A stretch of 64,000 nucleotides of DNA from Actinomadura latina NBRC 106108 (GTDB lineage: Bacteria > Actinomycetota > Actinomycetes > Streptosporangiales > Streptosporangiaceae): positions 124,001-188,000 of the forward strand of contig NZ_BCQS01000011.1 of the NCBI RefSeq assembly GCF_001552195.1, in the 5' to 3' direction. Shown in pieces: positions 50,064-59,077 of the stretch. A program made the translations under genes and the position numbers. Each line of letters starts with the position of its first letter. Positions within the stretch are counted from its first letter, which is position 1. The notes beneath the pieces were generated by a model. The model made no database searches and had not been told where the DNA came from. It was given only the letters and a program-made list of their open reading frames with translations.

Positions 50064-52054
50064 CACCCCCGGCAGAGCGAAGCGCGGTCCATGACGAGGA
50101 GGCCGCCGGCCAGGGACGCGGGATCGAGGACTCCGCGGCGCCCGGCCGCGGCGCCGTGCCCGAGAAGGACGCCGTGCCTGACAAGGACGCCCCCGAGACC
50201 TCTGAAGCCCCCGACACCCCCGAAGTCTCCGAGACCCCCGAAGTTCCCGAGACCCCTGAACTTCCCGAGACCCCTGACGCCGCCGAGAAGCCCGCCCCGT
50301 CCGCCAAGGCCAGGGGCGGCCGGCGGCGCGCCCCCCGGGCCGGCGCCCCGTCCGGCGGCGGGACCGTCCGCCAGGGCGAGCTGATCCGGGCGCTGACGGC
50401 GCTGCGCGAGCAGCTCGGCGCGTTCGACCTGCTGCTGGACGTCCCCGGCGTCCAGGAGGCCCGCGAAGCCCGCGCCGAGCTGCGCGGCCAGCTGGAGGAC
50501 TACGTCCTCCCGCGCATCCAGGCCGCCGGCGCCCCCATGCTCGTGGTCCTCGGCGGGTCGACCGGCGCCGGCAAGTCCACGCTGGTCAACACGCTCGTCG
50601 GCGCGCGGGTGAGCGCCACCGGCGTGCTGCGCCCCACCACCAGCAGCCCCATCCTGGTCTGCCACCCCGACCACACCGAGTGGTTCATGGACGGGCCCAT
50701 GCTGCCCGGCATGGGACGCGTCCGCGGCCCCGCGCCCGACGCCATCGCCGGCGACCAGCTCGTCATCATCGGCAGCGACGTCCTGCCGCCCGGCCTCGCG
50801 CTGCTCGACAGCCCCGACTTCGACTCCGTCTTCGAAGACCACTACGAGTTCGCGACCAAGCTGATGGCCGCCGCCGACCTGTGGCTGTGCGTCACCACCG
50901 CCGCCCGGTACGCCGACGCGCAGGTGTGGCAGATGCTGCAGCGCGCCAAGGAGAACGGCGCCACGATCGGCGTCATCCTCTCCCGCGTCCCGGACGGCGC
51001 CGGCGAGGAGGTCGTCGAGCACTTCGGCGAGATGCTGGACGAGCACGAGGTCGGCGACGCGCAGCGCTTCACCATCCCCGAGACCCGCGTCGAGAACAGC
51101 CGGCTCCCCGAGGAGACCATCGAGGACATCCGCGACTGGCTGATCGGCGTCGCCGAGGACGCCGAGGACCGCGAGATCGTCATCAGCGACACCCTCGCCG
51201 CCGTCCTGGACAGCCTCCGCACCCGCGTGCCCGAGCTGGCCCGCCAGGTCGAGGCGCAGGTCGAGCAGCGCGGCGAGCTGGCCCGCGAGGTCGAGGCCGG
51301 GTACGGCACCGCGCTCGCCGAACTGGACGAGGCCACCCGCAACGGCTCCCTGCTGCGCGGCGAGGTGCTCGCCCGCTGGCAGGACTTCGCCGGCACCGGC
51401 GACCTGCTGAAGTCCCTGCACGTCCAGCGGCCCCGGCGCGGCCGGGCCGCCGGCCGGCGCGCGGGCCGGCGCAGCCCCGCCCGGGTGCGCGCGCTCAAGG
51501 CGGCGCTGCGCAGCGGGCTCGAATCACTGATCATGTCGTCCGCCGAGCACGGGGCGGAGCAGGTCATCGCGCGCTGGCGCGACCACCCGGCCGGACGGCA
51601 GGTCCTCGCCGGGACCGACGCCGACCTCGCGCACGTCTCCCCGGAGCTGTCGCGCCGGGTCACCCGGGCCGTCAGCTCCTGGCAGGACCACGTGCAGGAG
51701 CTGATCCGCACCGAGGGCGTCACCAAGCGCTCGGTCGCAAAGCTGGTGTCGTTCGACACCGAGGCGGTCTCGCTCGTCCTGATGATCGGCCTGCTCGGCT
51801 ACGGCACGTCCGACGTGGCCGTCGAGGGCGGCAACAGCGCCGTCCCGCAGCGGCTGCTGAAGGCGCTGTTCGGCGCCGAGTCGCTGCGCGGCATGGGCGC
51901 CAAGGCCCGCGCCGACCTGCGCAGCCGCATCGGGATGCTGTTCGACGAGGAGGCCATCCGGTTCGGGCAGGTGCTCGACTCGGCGGGCATCCCGGACGAG
52001 ACCGTCCCCGTCCAGCTCTACCAGGCCACCTACAACCTCGAGGTTGCCCGATGA
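50060..52054 (+). CDS. Dynamin-like GTPase, soluble member with acidic repeat N-terminus
   Basis: 664 residues. After an acidic, proline-rich N-terminus with four six-residue units (TPEVSE, TPEVPE, TPELPE, TPDAAE; 53-76) the GTPase domain has the P-loop GGSTGAGKST (165-174), VLRPTTSSPILV (G2), LALLDSPDFDSV (G3). The rest is helical and Arg-rich, without a clear membrane helix. It resembles one of the paired dynamin-like proteins (DynA/DynB) that stabilise FtsZ rings in Streptomyces sporulation septa; which one is not clear. GTG 50060 inside the cobA stop; its own stop overlaps the partner GTPase by four bases. Confidence 0.85.
   Translation: MTPPAERSAVHDEEAAGQGRGIEDSAAPGRGAVPEKDAVPDKDAPETSEAPDTPEVSETPEVPETPELPETPDAAEKPAPSAKARGGRRRAPRAGAPSGGGTVRQGELIRALTALREQLGAFDLLLDVPGVQEAREARAELRGQLEDYVLPRIQAAGAPMLVVLGGSTGAGKSTLVNTLVGARVSATGVLRPTTSSPILVCHPDHTEWFMDGPMLPGMGRVRGPAPDAIAGDQLVIIGSDVLPPGLALLDSPDFDSVFEDHYEFATKLMAAADLWLCVTTAARYADAQVWQMLQRAKENGATIGVILSRVPDGAGEEVVEHFGEMLDEHEVGDAQRFTIPETRVENSRLPEETIEDIRDWLIGVAEDAEDREIVISDTLAAVLDSLRTRVPELARQVEAQVEQRGELAREVEAGYGTALAELDEATRNGSLLRGEVLARWQDFAGTGDLLKSLHVQRPRRGRAAGRRAGRRSPARVRALKAALRSGLESLIMSSAEHGAEQVIARWRDHPAGRQVLAGTDADLAHVSPELSRRVTRAVSSWQDHVQELIRTEGVTKRSVAKLVSFDTEAVSLVLMIGLLGYGTSDVAVEGGNSAVPQRLLKALFGAESLRGMGAKARADLRSRIGMLFDEEAIRFGQVLDSAGIPDETVPVQLYQATYNLEVAR
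50216..50287 (+). repeat. 18-bp degenerate tandem repeat, four copies
   Basis: Encodes the TPEVxE units in the GTPase N-terminus. Units are similar, not identical. The same 18-bp period occurs in the ATPase gene at 42232. Confidence 0.6.
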
Positions 52055-53754
52055 CCACCTCGGCCATCCCCGCGAACTCGCCGGCGGGAACCGGCGGGTT
52101 CCCGACCCTCGGCGAGCCCGCGCCCGCCGCCGTGCCCACCGGCCCGCCCGTGCTGGTCGACCGGCTCAACGCCCTCGACCGGCTCGTCCAGACCGGCTTC
52201 GGGCGGCTCGAGCAGCCCGTCCTGGACGACGCCGGCGCGCTGCTCGACCGGGCCGGCCAGCGGCTGCGGCTGTCCGGCGACCACACCGTCGTGACCCTCG
52301 CCGGCGGCACCGGCAGCGGCAAGTCGTCCCTGTTCAACGCCATCTGCGGGCTCGAACTGTCGCCGACCGGGATGCGCCGCCCGATGACGTCCCAGGCCCA
52401 CTCCTGCGTCTGGGGGCTGGACGGCGCCGGGCCGCTGCTCGACTGGCTCGACGTCGACAAGCGGCACCGCTACGCCCGCGCCAGCGCCCTCGACATGCAG
52501 CGCGCCGACGCCGGACTGCAGGGCCTCGTCCTCATCGACCTGCCCGACCACGACTCCATCCAGGCCGTGCACCGCGCCGAGGTCGACCGGTTCGTCACCA
52601 TCGCCGACCTCCTCGTGTGGGTCGTCGACCCGCAGAAGTACGCCGACGCCGCCCTGCACCGCAACTACATCGTCCCGTTCGCCCGGCACACCGGCGTCAC
52701 CCTGATCGTCTTGAACCAGGTCGACCGGCTCGCCCCGCACGAGATCGACGACTGCGTCGCCGACCTGCGCCGCCTGCTGGAGGCCGAGGGCCTCGCCGAC
52801 CCGCGGATCGTGACCACCTCCGCCGTCGCCGAGGACGGCGTGCACGGCTTCCGCGACATCCTCGTCGACACCGTCGCCGCCCGCCGCGCCCGCACCGAGC
52901 GGCTGTCCGCCGACGTCGACCGGGTCGCCGAGCGGTTCACCGCCTACCGCTTCGACGCCGAGCCGCCCACCACCGTCGACGACGGCCACCGCGCCGAGCT
53001 GATCCAGACCCTGACCGACGCCGCCGGCGCGCCGGCCGTCGCCGAGGCCATGGAGAGCGCCTACGAGCTGCGCGCCGCCGACTTCGTCGGCTGGCCGGTC
53101 ACCGCCATGATCGCCCGGCTCCGCTCGGATCCGCTCCGCCGCATGCGCCTCACCGAGCTGCGCGAAGAGCTCCGCAACGCCTTCACCGGCCCGATCGGCG
53201 CCCAGCAGGGCGACGTCGACAACGCGCTCCAGGGCGTCACCGAGGGCCTGACCCCCGAGCTCCCGACCCACTGGGGACGTTCCGTCCGCGCCGCGGCCCG
53301 CTCTCACGCCACGGAGATCCCCGAGGCGCTCGGCGAGTCGCTCAAGGAGGCCCTGCCCACCTTCAACGCGGTGCCGCGCTGGTGGTGGCTGGTCAAGACC
53401 TGGCAGTACTTCCTCGTCCTGGTCGCCGCCCTCAGCATCGTGTGGATCGGCTTCCTCGTCGCCTTCGGCCTCCTCGGCGCCGGCGGCGACGACCCGGACG
53501 GCCTCATCGGCCAGGCGGGCCTGATCCCGTACGTGGCCGTCCTGGTCGTCTGCACACTCGGGATGGGGTGGCTGACCGCCTCGGCCTGCCGCAACCTGGT
53601 AGCGCTGTCGTCCGCCAAACACGGCGAGAAGATGGAGCACCACATGCGCCTGGGCATCGAGCGCGTCGCCTTCCAGAAGGTCATCGAGCCCATCGAGGAC
53701 GACCTGGACATCTACGCCCGCTTCCGCCAGGACGTCGACGTAGCCCTGGGCTGA
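52051..53754 (+). CDS. Dynamin-like GTPase, membrane member
   Basis: 567 residues. GTPase domain: P-loop GGTGSGKSS (85-93), VLIDLPDHDSI (G3), LIVLNQVDRL (G4). Near the C-terminus two membrane helices (FLVLVAALSIVWIGFLVAFGLLG and LIPYVAVLVVCTLGMGWLTA) anchor it. The tail VAFQKVIEPIEDDLDIYARFRQDVD matches the family. With the preceding gene it forms the two-component membrane-remodelling pair known in streptomycetes. ATG 52051 overlaps the upstream stop by four bases. The ssb gene follows 84 bases later. Confidence 0.87.
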   Translation: MTTSAIPANSPAGTGGFPTLGEPAPAAVPTGPPVLVDRLNALDRLVQTGFGRLEQPVLDDAGALLDRAGQRLRLSGDHTVVTLAGGTGSGKSSLFNAICGLELSPTGMRRPMTSQAHSCVWGLDGAGPLLDWLDVDKRHRYARASALDMQRADAGLQGLVLIDLPDHDSIQAVHRAEVDRFVTIADLLVWVVDPQKYADAALHRNYIVPFARHTGVTLIVLNQVDRLAPHEIDDCVADLRRLLEAEGLADPRIVTTSAVAEDGVHGFRDILVDTVAARRARTERLSADVDRVAERFTAYRFDAEPPTTVDDGHRAELIQTLTDAAGAPAVAEAMESAYELRAADFVGWPVTAMIARLRSDPLRRMRLTELREELRNAFTGPIGAQQGDVDNALQGVTEGLTPELPTHWGRSVRAAARSHATEIPEALGESLKEALPTFNAVPRWWWLVKTWQYFLVLVAALSIVWIGFLVAFGLLGAGGDDPDGLIGQAGLIPYVAVLVVCTLGMGWLTASACRNLVALSSAKHGEKMEHHMRLGIERVAFQKVIEPIEDDLDIYARFRQDVDVALG

Positions 53755-53838
53755 GTTATCCACAATTCCACGACCTCCTGCCGGGCCGGCCGCCGCTGAG
53801 CCACCGTTGACTCGAACGCGAGACAAACGGAGGCCGCA

Positions 53839-54300
53839 GTGAACGAGGCACACGTCACCATCACCGGCTGGGTAGCCGCGGAGCCCCGCTACGCCGTCAC
53901 GTCCAACGGAACCCCTTTCCTCTCCCTGAGAGTGGGCTGCACGCCCCGCCGCTTCGACCGCCAGACCAACCAGTGGCAGGACGACGACCCCCTCTACGTG
54001 ACGGTCAACTGCTGGCGCAACCTCGCCGAGAACGTCAACGCGTCCGAACTCCAGCGAGGCACCCCAGTCCTTCTCACGGGCCGCCTGCGCATCCGCCAGT
54101 ACGAACGCGACGACCAGTGGCGCTTCTCCGCCGAGGTCGAGGCCATCACCGTGGGCCCCGACCTGAACCGAGGCACCGTCGACTTCCGCCCGGCCCAGCG
54201 CAGCGGCCCCCTGACCGACGAAGACCGCCAAGTGGCCCGCGAAGCCGCCGACCAATGGGCCCTCACACCCACCACAGAAGAAGAACCCAAAGCCGCCTAA
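53839..54300 (+). CDS. ssb: Single-stranded DNA-binding protein without acidic tail (SsbB type)
   Basis: 153 residues. The OB-fold SSB core (EAHVTITGWVAAEPRYAVTSNGTPFLSLRVGCTPRRF, LYVTVNCWRNLAENV, GTPVLLTGRLRIRQYE) is complete. The C-terminus ends EEEPKAA and lacks the DDDxPF tip that recruits repair and replication partners in housekeeping SSBs. In Streptomyces the tail-less paralogue SsbB acts in chromosome segregation during sporulation. Its place behind the dynamin pair suits such a role. GTG 53839 with GGAGG upstream. Confidence 0.9.
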   Translation: MNEAHVTITGWVAAEPRYAVTSNGTPFLSLRVGCTPRRFDRQTNQWQDDDPLYVTVNCWRNLAENVNASELQRGTPVLLTGRLRIRQYERDDQWRFSAEVEAITVGPDLNRGTVDFRPAQRSGPLTDEDRQVAREAADQWALTPTTEEEPKAA

Positions 54301-54598
54301 CCCGACCCCCACGGGTCCTGACGTCCCGGCGGGGGGACGGGCGCTGGGCGGCGAGGTCTTGAGGCGGTGGGGGAGCGGGGGCGTGGCCGGCGTGGTCGCC
54401 GGTCGGCGCCCCCGAACCGTCGGGGTTCTGCGGCCTGGTCAGATCCAGGAGATGCCGCGCATGGTGATATCCCCCTCAGGATGTGCTGAGCACCGCGATC
54501 CCGCGGGCCCTGATGCGGGTGGCCGGAGCGGTCACCCGCATGTGCCTTCCCGAACGTACCTGTTTCACGCCCCTTCCGCACACGTTGCAACTATCGTG
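54301..54598. other. Intergenic region before the diguanylate cyclase gene
   Basis: No gene is seen. It holds the end of the ssb transcript, short GC hairpins, and the promoter region of the cyclase gene. Confidence 0.4.
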
Positions 54599-54611
54599 TT
54601 ACTCAACGTGA
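54599..54611 (-). promoter_or_regulatory. BldD-like box before diguanylate cyclase gene
   Basis: On the minus strand TCACGTTGAGTAA agrees with the Streptomyces BldD pattern TnACnCWGnGTnA at all but one fixed position. It ends 18 bases before the cyclase start, where binding would block transcription. BldD is a c-di-GMP-responsive repressor and targets c-di-GMP genes in Streptomyces. The consensus is from memory. Confidence 0.5.
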
Positions 54612-54629
54612 TTCGCGTAAGGGGGAAGG

Positions 54630-55922
54630 ATGACGGCAGTGCAGTCGTCCGCCGAGGACCGTGATGGGGAGCTGGCCCGCGGGCCTGAGCGCCGGGCGCG
54701 ACTGGGGCGTCCGTCCCTGCTCATGGTCTATGTGCCGGTGGTCGTCGCCGTCCATCTCGGGCTGACCGTCGCAGGGCTGGTGGACACCGCCTTCCGGGGC
54801 GACGACCTGATGACGTTCGCGGCTCTGCTGGCGTCCGGGGCGGTATGCATCGAGGCGACCCGGCGGCTCGGCATGCCGGCCGGTGTCGCCCGTGACCTGC
54901 TGTCGGCGTGGTGGCTGCCGGTCGCGCTGCTGCTGCCACCGGTGTACGCGCTGCTGATCCCGGTGCCGGTGCAGGCGCTGCTCCAGTTCCGGGTGCGCCG
55001 GACGCTGATCTACCGGCGGGCGGTGGTCGCCGCGGCCCTCGGCATCGCGGGGGCGTGCGCGTCGGCGGTGTTCCATCTGGTGGTGCCCGAGCCGCTGGAG
55101 GGGGCGCCGCAGTGGGTCGTCGACGCCTATCCCGGCATCCCGGCCGCCGTCGGGTGCGCGGCGCTGTTCACCGTGGTGAACGCGGCGATCGTCGCGGTCG
55201 CGGCGCACGCGGCGAACCCCGAGAGCCGCTGGAGGGACGTCCTGTGGACCCGCGAGAGCCTGCTGCTGGACGTGGTGGAACTCTGCGTCGGCATTATCGT
55301 GGCGATCACCAGCGCCCTGTCGCTGGGCCTGCTGCTCCTGGCGCTGCCCCCCGTGATGCTGCTGCAGCGCAGCCTGATGCACCAGCAGTTGCAGGCCGCG
55401 GCCCGGACCGACGCCAAGACCGGCCTGCTGAACGCGGCGGCGTGGCAGCGCGAGGCCGACACGGAGCTGTCCAGAGCGCAGCGCACCCACGACGCCGTCG
55501 CGCTGCTGCTGATCGACATCGACCACTTCAAGCGGGTCAACGACACCCACGGCCACTTGATAGGCGACCAGGTCCTCGTGGGAGTGGCCAGCACGCTCTG
55601 CCACCAGTTGCGCGACTACGACGTGGTGGGCCGGTTCGGCGGGGAGGAGTTCGTGGTCCTGCTGCCGGGCGCCGACACCGTCGAGGCGTGCCGCGTCGCG
55701 GAACGCCTCCGCGGCCGCGTCCGCAGGCTCGCGGTACCGGCGGAGGAGGGCACGGTGACGGTCACGGTGTCCGTTGGCGTCGCCCTTTTCCGCACCCACG
55801 GCCAGGACCTGCTGGAGCTGCTGGCCGCAGCCGACCTGGCCCTCTACCGCGCCAAGTCGTCCGGCCGGGACCGAGTCTGCCTCCCCGCCCTTGAAGGCCC
55901 CCGAACGTCCGGCGGCACCTGA
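54630..55922 (+). CDS. Membrane diguanylate cyclase (GGDEF)
   Basis: 430 residues. About seven membrane helices (from LLMVYVPVVVAVHLGLTVAGL to LGLLLLALPPVMLL) and a C-terminal GGDEF domain: RTDAKTGLLNAAAWQREAD, LLIDIDHFKRVNDTHGHLIGDQVL, active-site GGEEF in VGRFGGEEFVVLLPGAD and VTVSVGVALF. An inhibitory I-site RxxD (RDYD) lies five residues before GGEEF, so product feedback is likely. No EAL domain, so it should only make c-di-GMP. ATG 54630. A BldD-like box precedes it. Confidence 0.94.
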   Translation: MTAVQSSAEDRDGELARGPERRARLGRPSLLMVYVPVVVAVHLGLTVAGLVDTAFRGDDLMTFAALLASGAVCIEATRRLGMPAGVARDLLSAWWLPVALLLPPVYALLIPVPVQALLQFRVRRTLIYRRAVVAAALGIAGACASAVFHLVVPEPLEGAPQWVVDAYPGIPAAVGCAALFTVVNAAIVAVAAHAANPESRWRDVLWTRESLLLDVVELCVGIIVAITSALSLGLLLLALPPVMLLQRSLMHQQLQAAARTDAKTGLLNAAAWQREADTELSRAQRTHDAVALLLIDIDHFKRVNDTHGHLIGDQVLVGVASTLCHQLRDYDVVGRFGGEEFVVLLPGADTVEACRVAERLRGRVRRLAVPAEEGTVTVTVSVGVALFRTHGQDLLELLAAADLALYRAKSSGRDRVCLPALEGPRTSGGT

Positions 55923-56050
55923 CACCCACCCCCGACCGCCCCGCTGGGCGCCCGAAGTGATCCGAGGGTGGTGTAGATGGTGGCCGGGCGGGGTGCTCGG
56001 GGCGGGCGGAGGCGACGAAGCGGTGCCCGGGACCCCCTAGTCTTGACGAT

Positions 56051-57715
56051 ATGGCCGAGTACATCTACACGATGCAGCGTGTGCGCAAGGCACATGGCGA
56101 CAAGGTCGTCCTTGACGACGTTACCCTGCATTTCCTTCCGGGCGCGAAGATCGGCGTCCTGGGGCCGAACGGCACCGGTAAGTCGACGCTGCTGCGCATG
56201 ATGGCCGGTCTGGAGCAGCCGTCCAACGGAGACGCGCGCCTCATGCCGGGGTTCACCGTCGGCATGCTGCAGCAGGAGCCCCCGCTGAACGAGGAGAAGA
56301 CCGTCCTCGGGAACGTGCAGGAGGGCGTCGCCGAGACCAAGGCGATGGTCGACCGGTTCAACGAGATCGCCGAGAAGATGGCGACGGACTACTCCGACGA
56401 GCTGATGGAGGAGATGGGCAAGCTCCAGGAGCAGCTCGACCACCGCAACGCGTGGGATCTCGACAGCCAGCTCGAGCAGGCGATGGACGCGCTGCGCTGC
56501 CCGCCGCCGGACGCCGACGTGACGAAGCTGTCGGGTGGCGAGCGCCGGCGCGTCGCGCTGTGCAAGCTCCTGCTCGAAGCGCCCGACCTGCTGCTGCTGG
56601 ACGAGCCGACCAACCACTTGGACGCCGAGAGCGTGCAGTGGCTGGAGCAGTTCCTCGCCAAGTACGAGGGCACCGTCCTGGCCGTCACCCACGACCGGTA
56701 CTTCCTCGACAATGTCGCCACCTGGATCCTTGAGCTCGACCGGGGCCGCTGCTACCCCTACGAAGGCAACTACTCTGTCTACCTGGAGAAGAAGGCCGAC
56801 CGGCTGAAGGTCGAGGGCAACAAGGACGCCAAGCGCAAGAAGCGCCTCGAGGACGAGTTGGAGTGGGTCCGGTCCAACCCGAAGGCGCGGCAGACGAAGA
56901 GCAAGGCCCGTCTGGAGCGGTACGAGGAGATGGCGGCCGAGGCCGCCAAGACCCGCAAACTGGACTTCGAGGAGATCCAGATCCCGCCGGGTCCGCGCCT
57001 GGGCAACACGGTGATCGTCGCGGACAAGCTCACGAAGGGCTTCGACGAACGCGTCCTGATGGACGACCTGTCGTTCAACCTCCCCCCGAACGGCATCGTC
57101 GGCGTCATCGGCCCGAACGGCGTCGGTAAGACCACGCTCTTCCGCATGATCGTCGGTGAGGAGCAGCCGGACGCGGGCGACCTGCGGGTCGGCGAGACCG
57201 TCAAGGTCTCCTACGTCGACCAGGGCCGCGGCGGCATCGACCCCAAGAAGACGGTGTGGGAGGTCGTCTCGGACGGTCTCGACCACATCAACGTCGGCCT
57301 GGTCGAGATGCCTTCCCGCGCCTACGTCGCGGCGTTCGGGTTCAAGGGCCCCGACCAGCAGAAGCCCGCGGGCGTCCTGTCGGGTGGCGAGCGCAACCGC
57401 CTCAACCTGGCGCTGACCCTCAAGCTGGGCGGGAACGTCCTGCTGCTGGACGAGCCGACGAACGACCTGGACACCGAGACCCTGTCCAGCCTGGAGAACG
57501 CGCTCCTCGAATTCCCCGGCTGCGCCGTGATCACCTCGCACGACCGGTGGTTCCTGGACCGCATCGCCACCCACATCCTGGCGTGGGAAGAGGGCTCGAA
57601 CTGGTTCTGGTTCGAGGGCAACTTCGCCGACTACGAGAAGAACAAGATCGAGCGCCTGGGCGCCGACGCGGCCCGCCCCCACCGCGTGACGCACCGCAAG
57701 CTCACCCGCGACTGA
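56051..57715 (+). CDS. ettA: Energy-dependent translational throttle protein EttA (ABC-F)
   Basis: 554 residues, two ABC ATPase domains without membrane parts. First domain: Walker A GPNGTGKST, signature LSGGERRRVALCKLLL, Walker B LLLLDEPTNHLDAES. Second: GPNGVGKTT, LSGGERNRLNLALTL, LLLDEPTNDLDTET. The EttA-type arm and linker (KKADRLKVEGNKDAKRKKRLEDELEWVRSNPKARQTKSKARL) are present. EttA binds the ribosomal E site and gates elongation by ATP/ADP ratio. ATG 56051. A strong hairpin follows the stop. Confidence 0.95.
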   Translation: MAEYIYTMQRVRKAHGDKVVLDDVTLHFLPGAKIGVLGPNGTGKSTLLRMMAGLEQPSNGDARLMPGFTVGMLQQEPPLNEEKTVLGNVQEGVAETKAMVDRFNEIAEKMATDYSDELMEEMGKLQEQLDHRNAWDLDSQLEQAMDALRCPPPDADVTKLSGGERRRVALCKLLLEAPDLLLLDEPTNHLDAESVQWLEQFLAKYEGTVLAVTHDRYFLDNVATWILELDRGRCYPYEGNYSVYLEKKADRLKVEGNKDAKRKKRLEDELEWVRSNPKARQTKSKARLERYEEMAAEAAKTRKLDFEEIQIPPGPRLGNTVIVADKLTKGFDERVLMDDLSFNLPPNGIVGVIGPNGVGKTTLFRMIVGEEQPDAGDLRVGETVKVSYVDQGRGGIDPKKTVWEVVSDGLDHINVGLVEMPSRAYVAAFGFKGPDQQKPAGVLSGGERNRLNLALTLKLGGNVLLLDEPTNDLDTETLSSLENALLEFPGCAVITSHDRWFLDRIATHILAWEEGSNWFWFEGNFADYEKNKIERLGADAARPHRVTHRKLTRD

Positions 57716-57722
57716 CGCGCAC

Positions 57723-57759
57723 CGGCGGCCGCGTGATCCCCAGGACCACGCGGCCGCCG
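57723..57759 (+). terminator. Hairpin terminator after ettA
   Basis: CGGCGGCCGCGTG (57723-57735) pairs perfectly with CACGCGGCCGCCG (57747-57759) around an 11-base loop, 7 bases after the ettA stop. No U-tract follows. Confidence 0.7.
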
Positions 57760-58085
57760 CGCTTCGCCACGCCCGCAGCAGCGGCCTTCCAGCGGGCGAT
57801 CCAGCGTTTGCGGCCGGTGCCGGTCGGGTTCAGGCTCATCACGGCCAGGTAGACGCACATCAGTGCGGCCTGTTCGTTGGGAAGTGCCCGCAGGCTTTGA
57901 CCGCGCGGCGGACGCGGGCGTTGACGCTCTCGATGGCGTTGGTGGAGCACACGACCTGCGGATCTCGCGGTCGTACTGAAGGAACGGGACGAACCCAGCC
58001 CAGGCGTTCTCCCACAACCGCACAACGGCACGATCGCCGGTTACCTGCCGCCCCAGGTCGGCGAACACCAGCCACCGCTCCATCG
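57735..58085 (-). pseudogene. IS256-family transposase, C-terminal remnant with frameshifts
   Basis: Three pieces in different minus-strand frames follow the order of an IS256 transposase C-terminus: RLWENAWAGFVPFLQYDREIR, then VVCSTNAIESVNARVRRAVKACGHFP, then NEQAALMCVYLAVMSLNPTGTGRKRWIARWKAA. At least two frameshifts separate them, and the N-terminal two thirds with most catalytic residues is absent. No terminal inverted repeat was recognised. The 3' end abuts the ettA terminator. Confidence 0.8.
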
Positions 58086-58561
58086 CCGCCGGCGGTTGGC
58101 GCCGCCGGTCGGTGTCGGGTTGCTTGGCTTGTGTCCTTCGTTGTGCGGCTTGTGGGGCGGCTGCGTCGAGGGCGTCGTTCAGGCTGGTGGGTCGTTCGCG
58201 GTCGCTCGCACCTTTGCCCGAGGGCGTGTAGTTGGTCGTTGGATCAGTCGAACTGTCTGGGTGGTGGAAGGGCTGCTTGGTCGTCCCGTCCCTGGCTGGC
58301 CGTTCTCGTGGTCTTTGTTCGTGACAGGCTTGGTGGAATGGGCGGTTTGGTGGTGGTTTTCCAATTTGGTAATGATCTTTACTGGGAGTATCAGGGCAGG
58401 TCGGTGAGGGTCTTTGGTGACCTGGTGGTCATTGCTTAGGTTGATCACTAGGGGTGGTGCGGGGCATCTTTGAGGTTGATGTTGGAGATTGTGAGCTCCG
58501 GTGGCTCTTATATGCGTAAGACTGGGGTGAAAGTTGTTCCCGCGTTCCTCAAGGAGCTTTC
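58086..58561. other. Lower-GC stretch without a recognisable gene
   Basis: GT-rich on the plus strand, with T-rich runs such as TTTTCCAATTTGG that are rare elsewhere in the window. Short ORFs exist on both strands but none has family similarity. Probably DNA brought in with the transposon remnant, ending in the promoter and leader of the sigma-factor gene. Confidence 0.45.
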
Positions 58562-59077
58562 GTGGTCGAGTCGTTGATGCCGGGGGAGGCCGGGGAGCGG
58601 GAGCTGCTGACGTCGTTTCCCGCGTTCCATCGGCACTGGACGCCGCGGCTCACCGGGTACCTGCGGGCCCAGACGGGTGACGGGCGCTGGGTCGAGGACA
58701 TCGCGCGGGAGAGCCTGCTCGCGGCGCGGGGTCGCTGGGACGAGCTCGTCACTTGCGAGCGGCCGGGCGTCTGGCTGTTCCGGGTGGCGACGATCATGTT
58801 GCGGCGGTGGCAGGCGAAGGCGCGGGAGCAGTGCACGTCGCTGGACGAGATGGTCGCGTGCGACGCCGGGGGCGGGACGGACGTGATGGCGGCGGTCCGG
58901 AGTCTGCCCCGGCGGCAGCGGGAGGCCGTCGCGCTGCACTGCCTGCTGGAATTCCCGGTGCCGGACGTCGCGTCCATCCTCGATGTGAGTGAGGACGCCG
59001 CCGCGGTCCATGTGGCACGGGCGCGGCGGAGGCTGGTGGGGCTGGTTCGCGAGGTGTGCGGTGAATCGGCATCGTGA
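58562..59077 (+). CDS. ECF-type RNA polymerase sigma factor
   Basis: 171 residues. Region 2 is recognisable in RHWTPRLTGYLRAQTGDGRWVEDIARESLLAARGRWDEL and VWLFRVATIMLRRW, and region 4 in VRSLPRRQREAVALHCLLEFPVPDVASILDVSEDAAAVHVARARRRLV with its helix-turn-helix. It should direct polymerase to a small stress regulon. GTG 58562 follows AAGGAG. The next gene overlaps by 17 bases and encodes a likely zinc-finger anti-sigma partner. Confidence 0.87.
   Translation: MVESLMPGEAGERELLTSFPAFHRHWTPRLTGYLRAQTGDGRWVEDIARESLLAARGRWDELVTCERPGVWLFRVATIMLRRWQAKAREQCTSLDEMVACDAGGGTDVMAAVRSLPRRQREAVALHCLLEFPVPDVASILDVSEDAAAVHVARARRRLVGLVREVCGESAS

Noticed and set aside
58338..58439. 33-codon ORF in the lower-GC stretch (starts MGGLVVVFQFGNDLYW)
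   Set aside because: No ribosome site, no family and an isolated position; not enough to call a gene.
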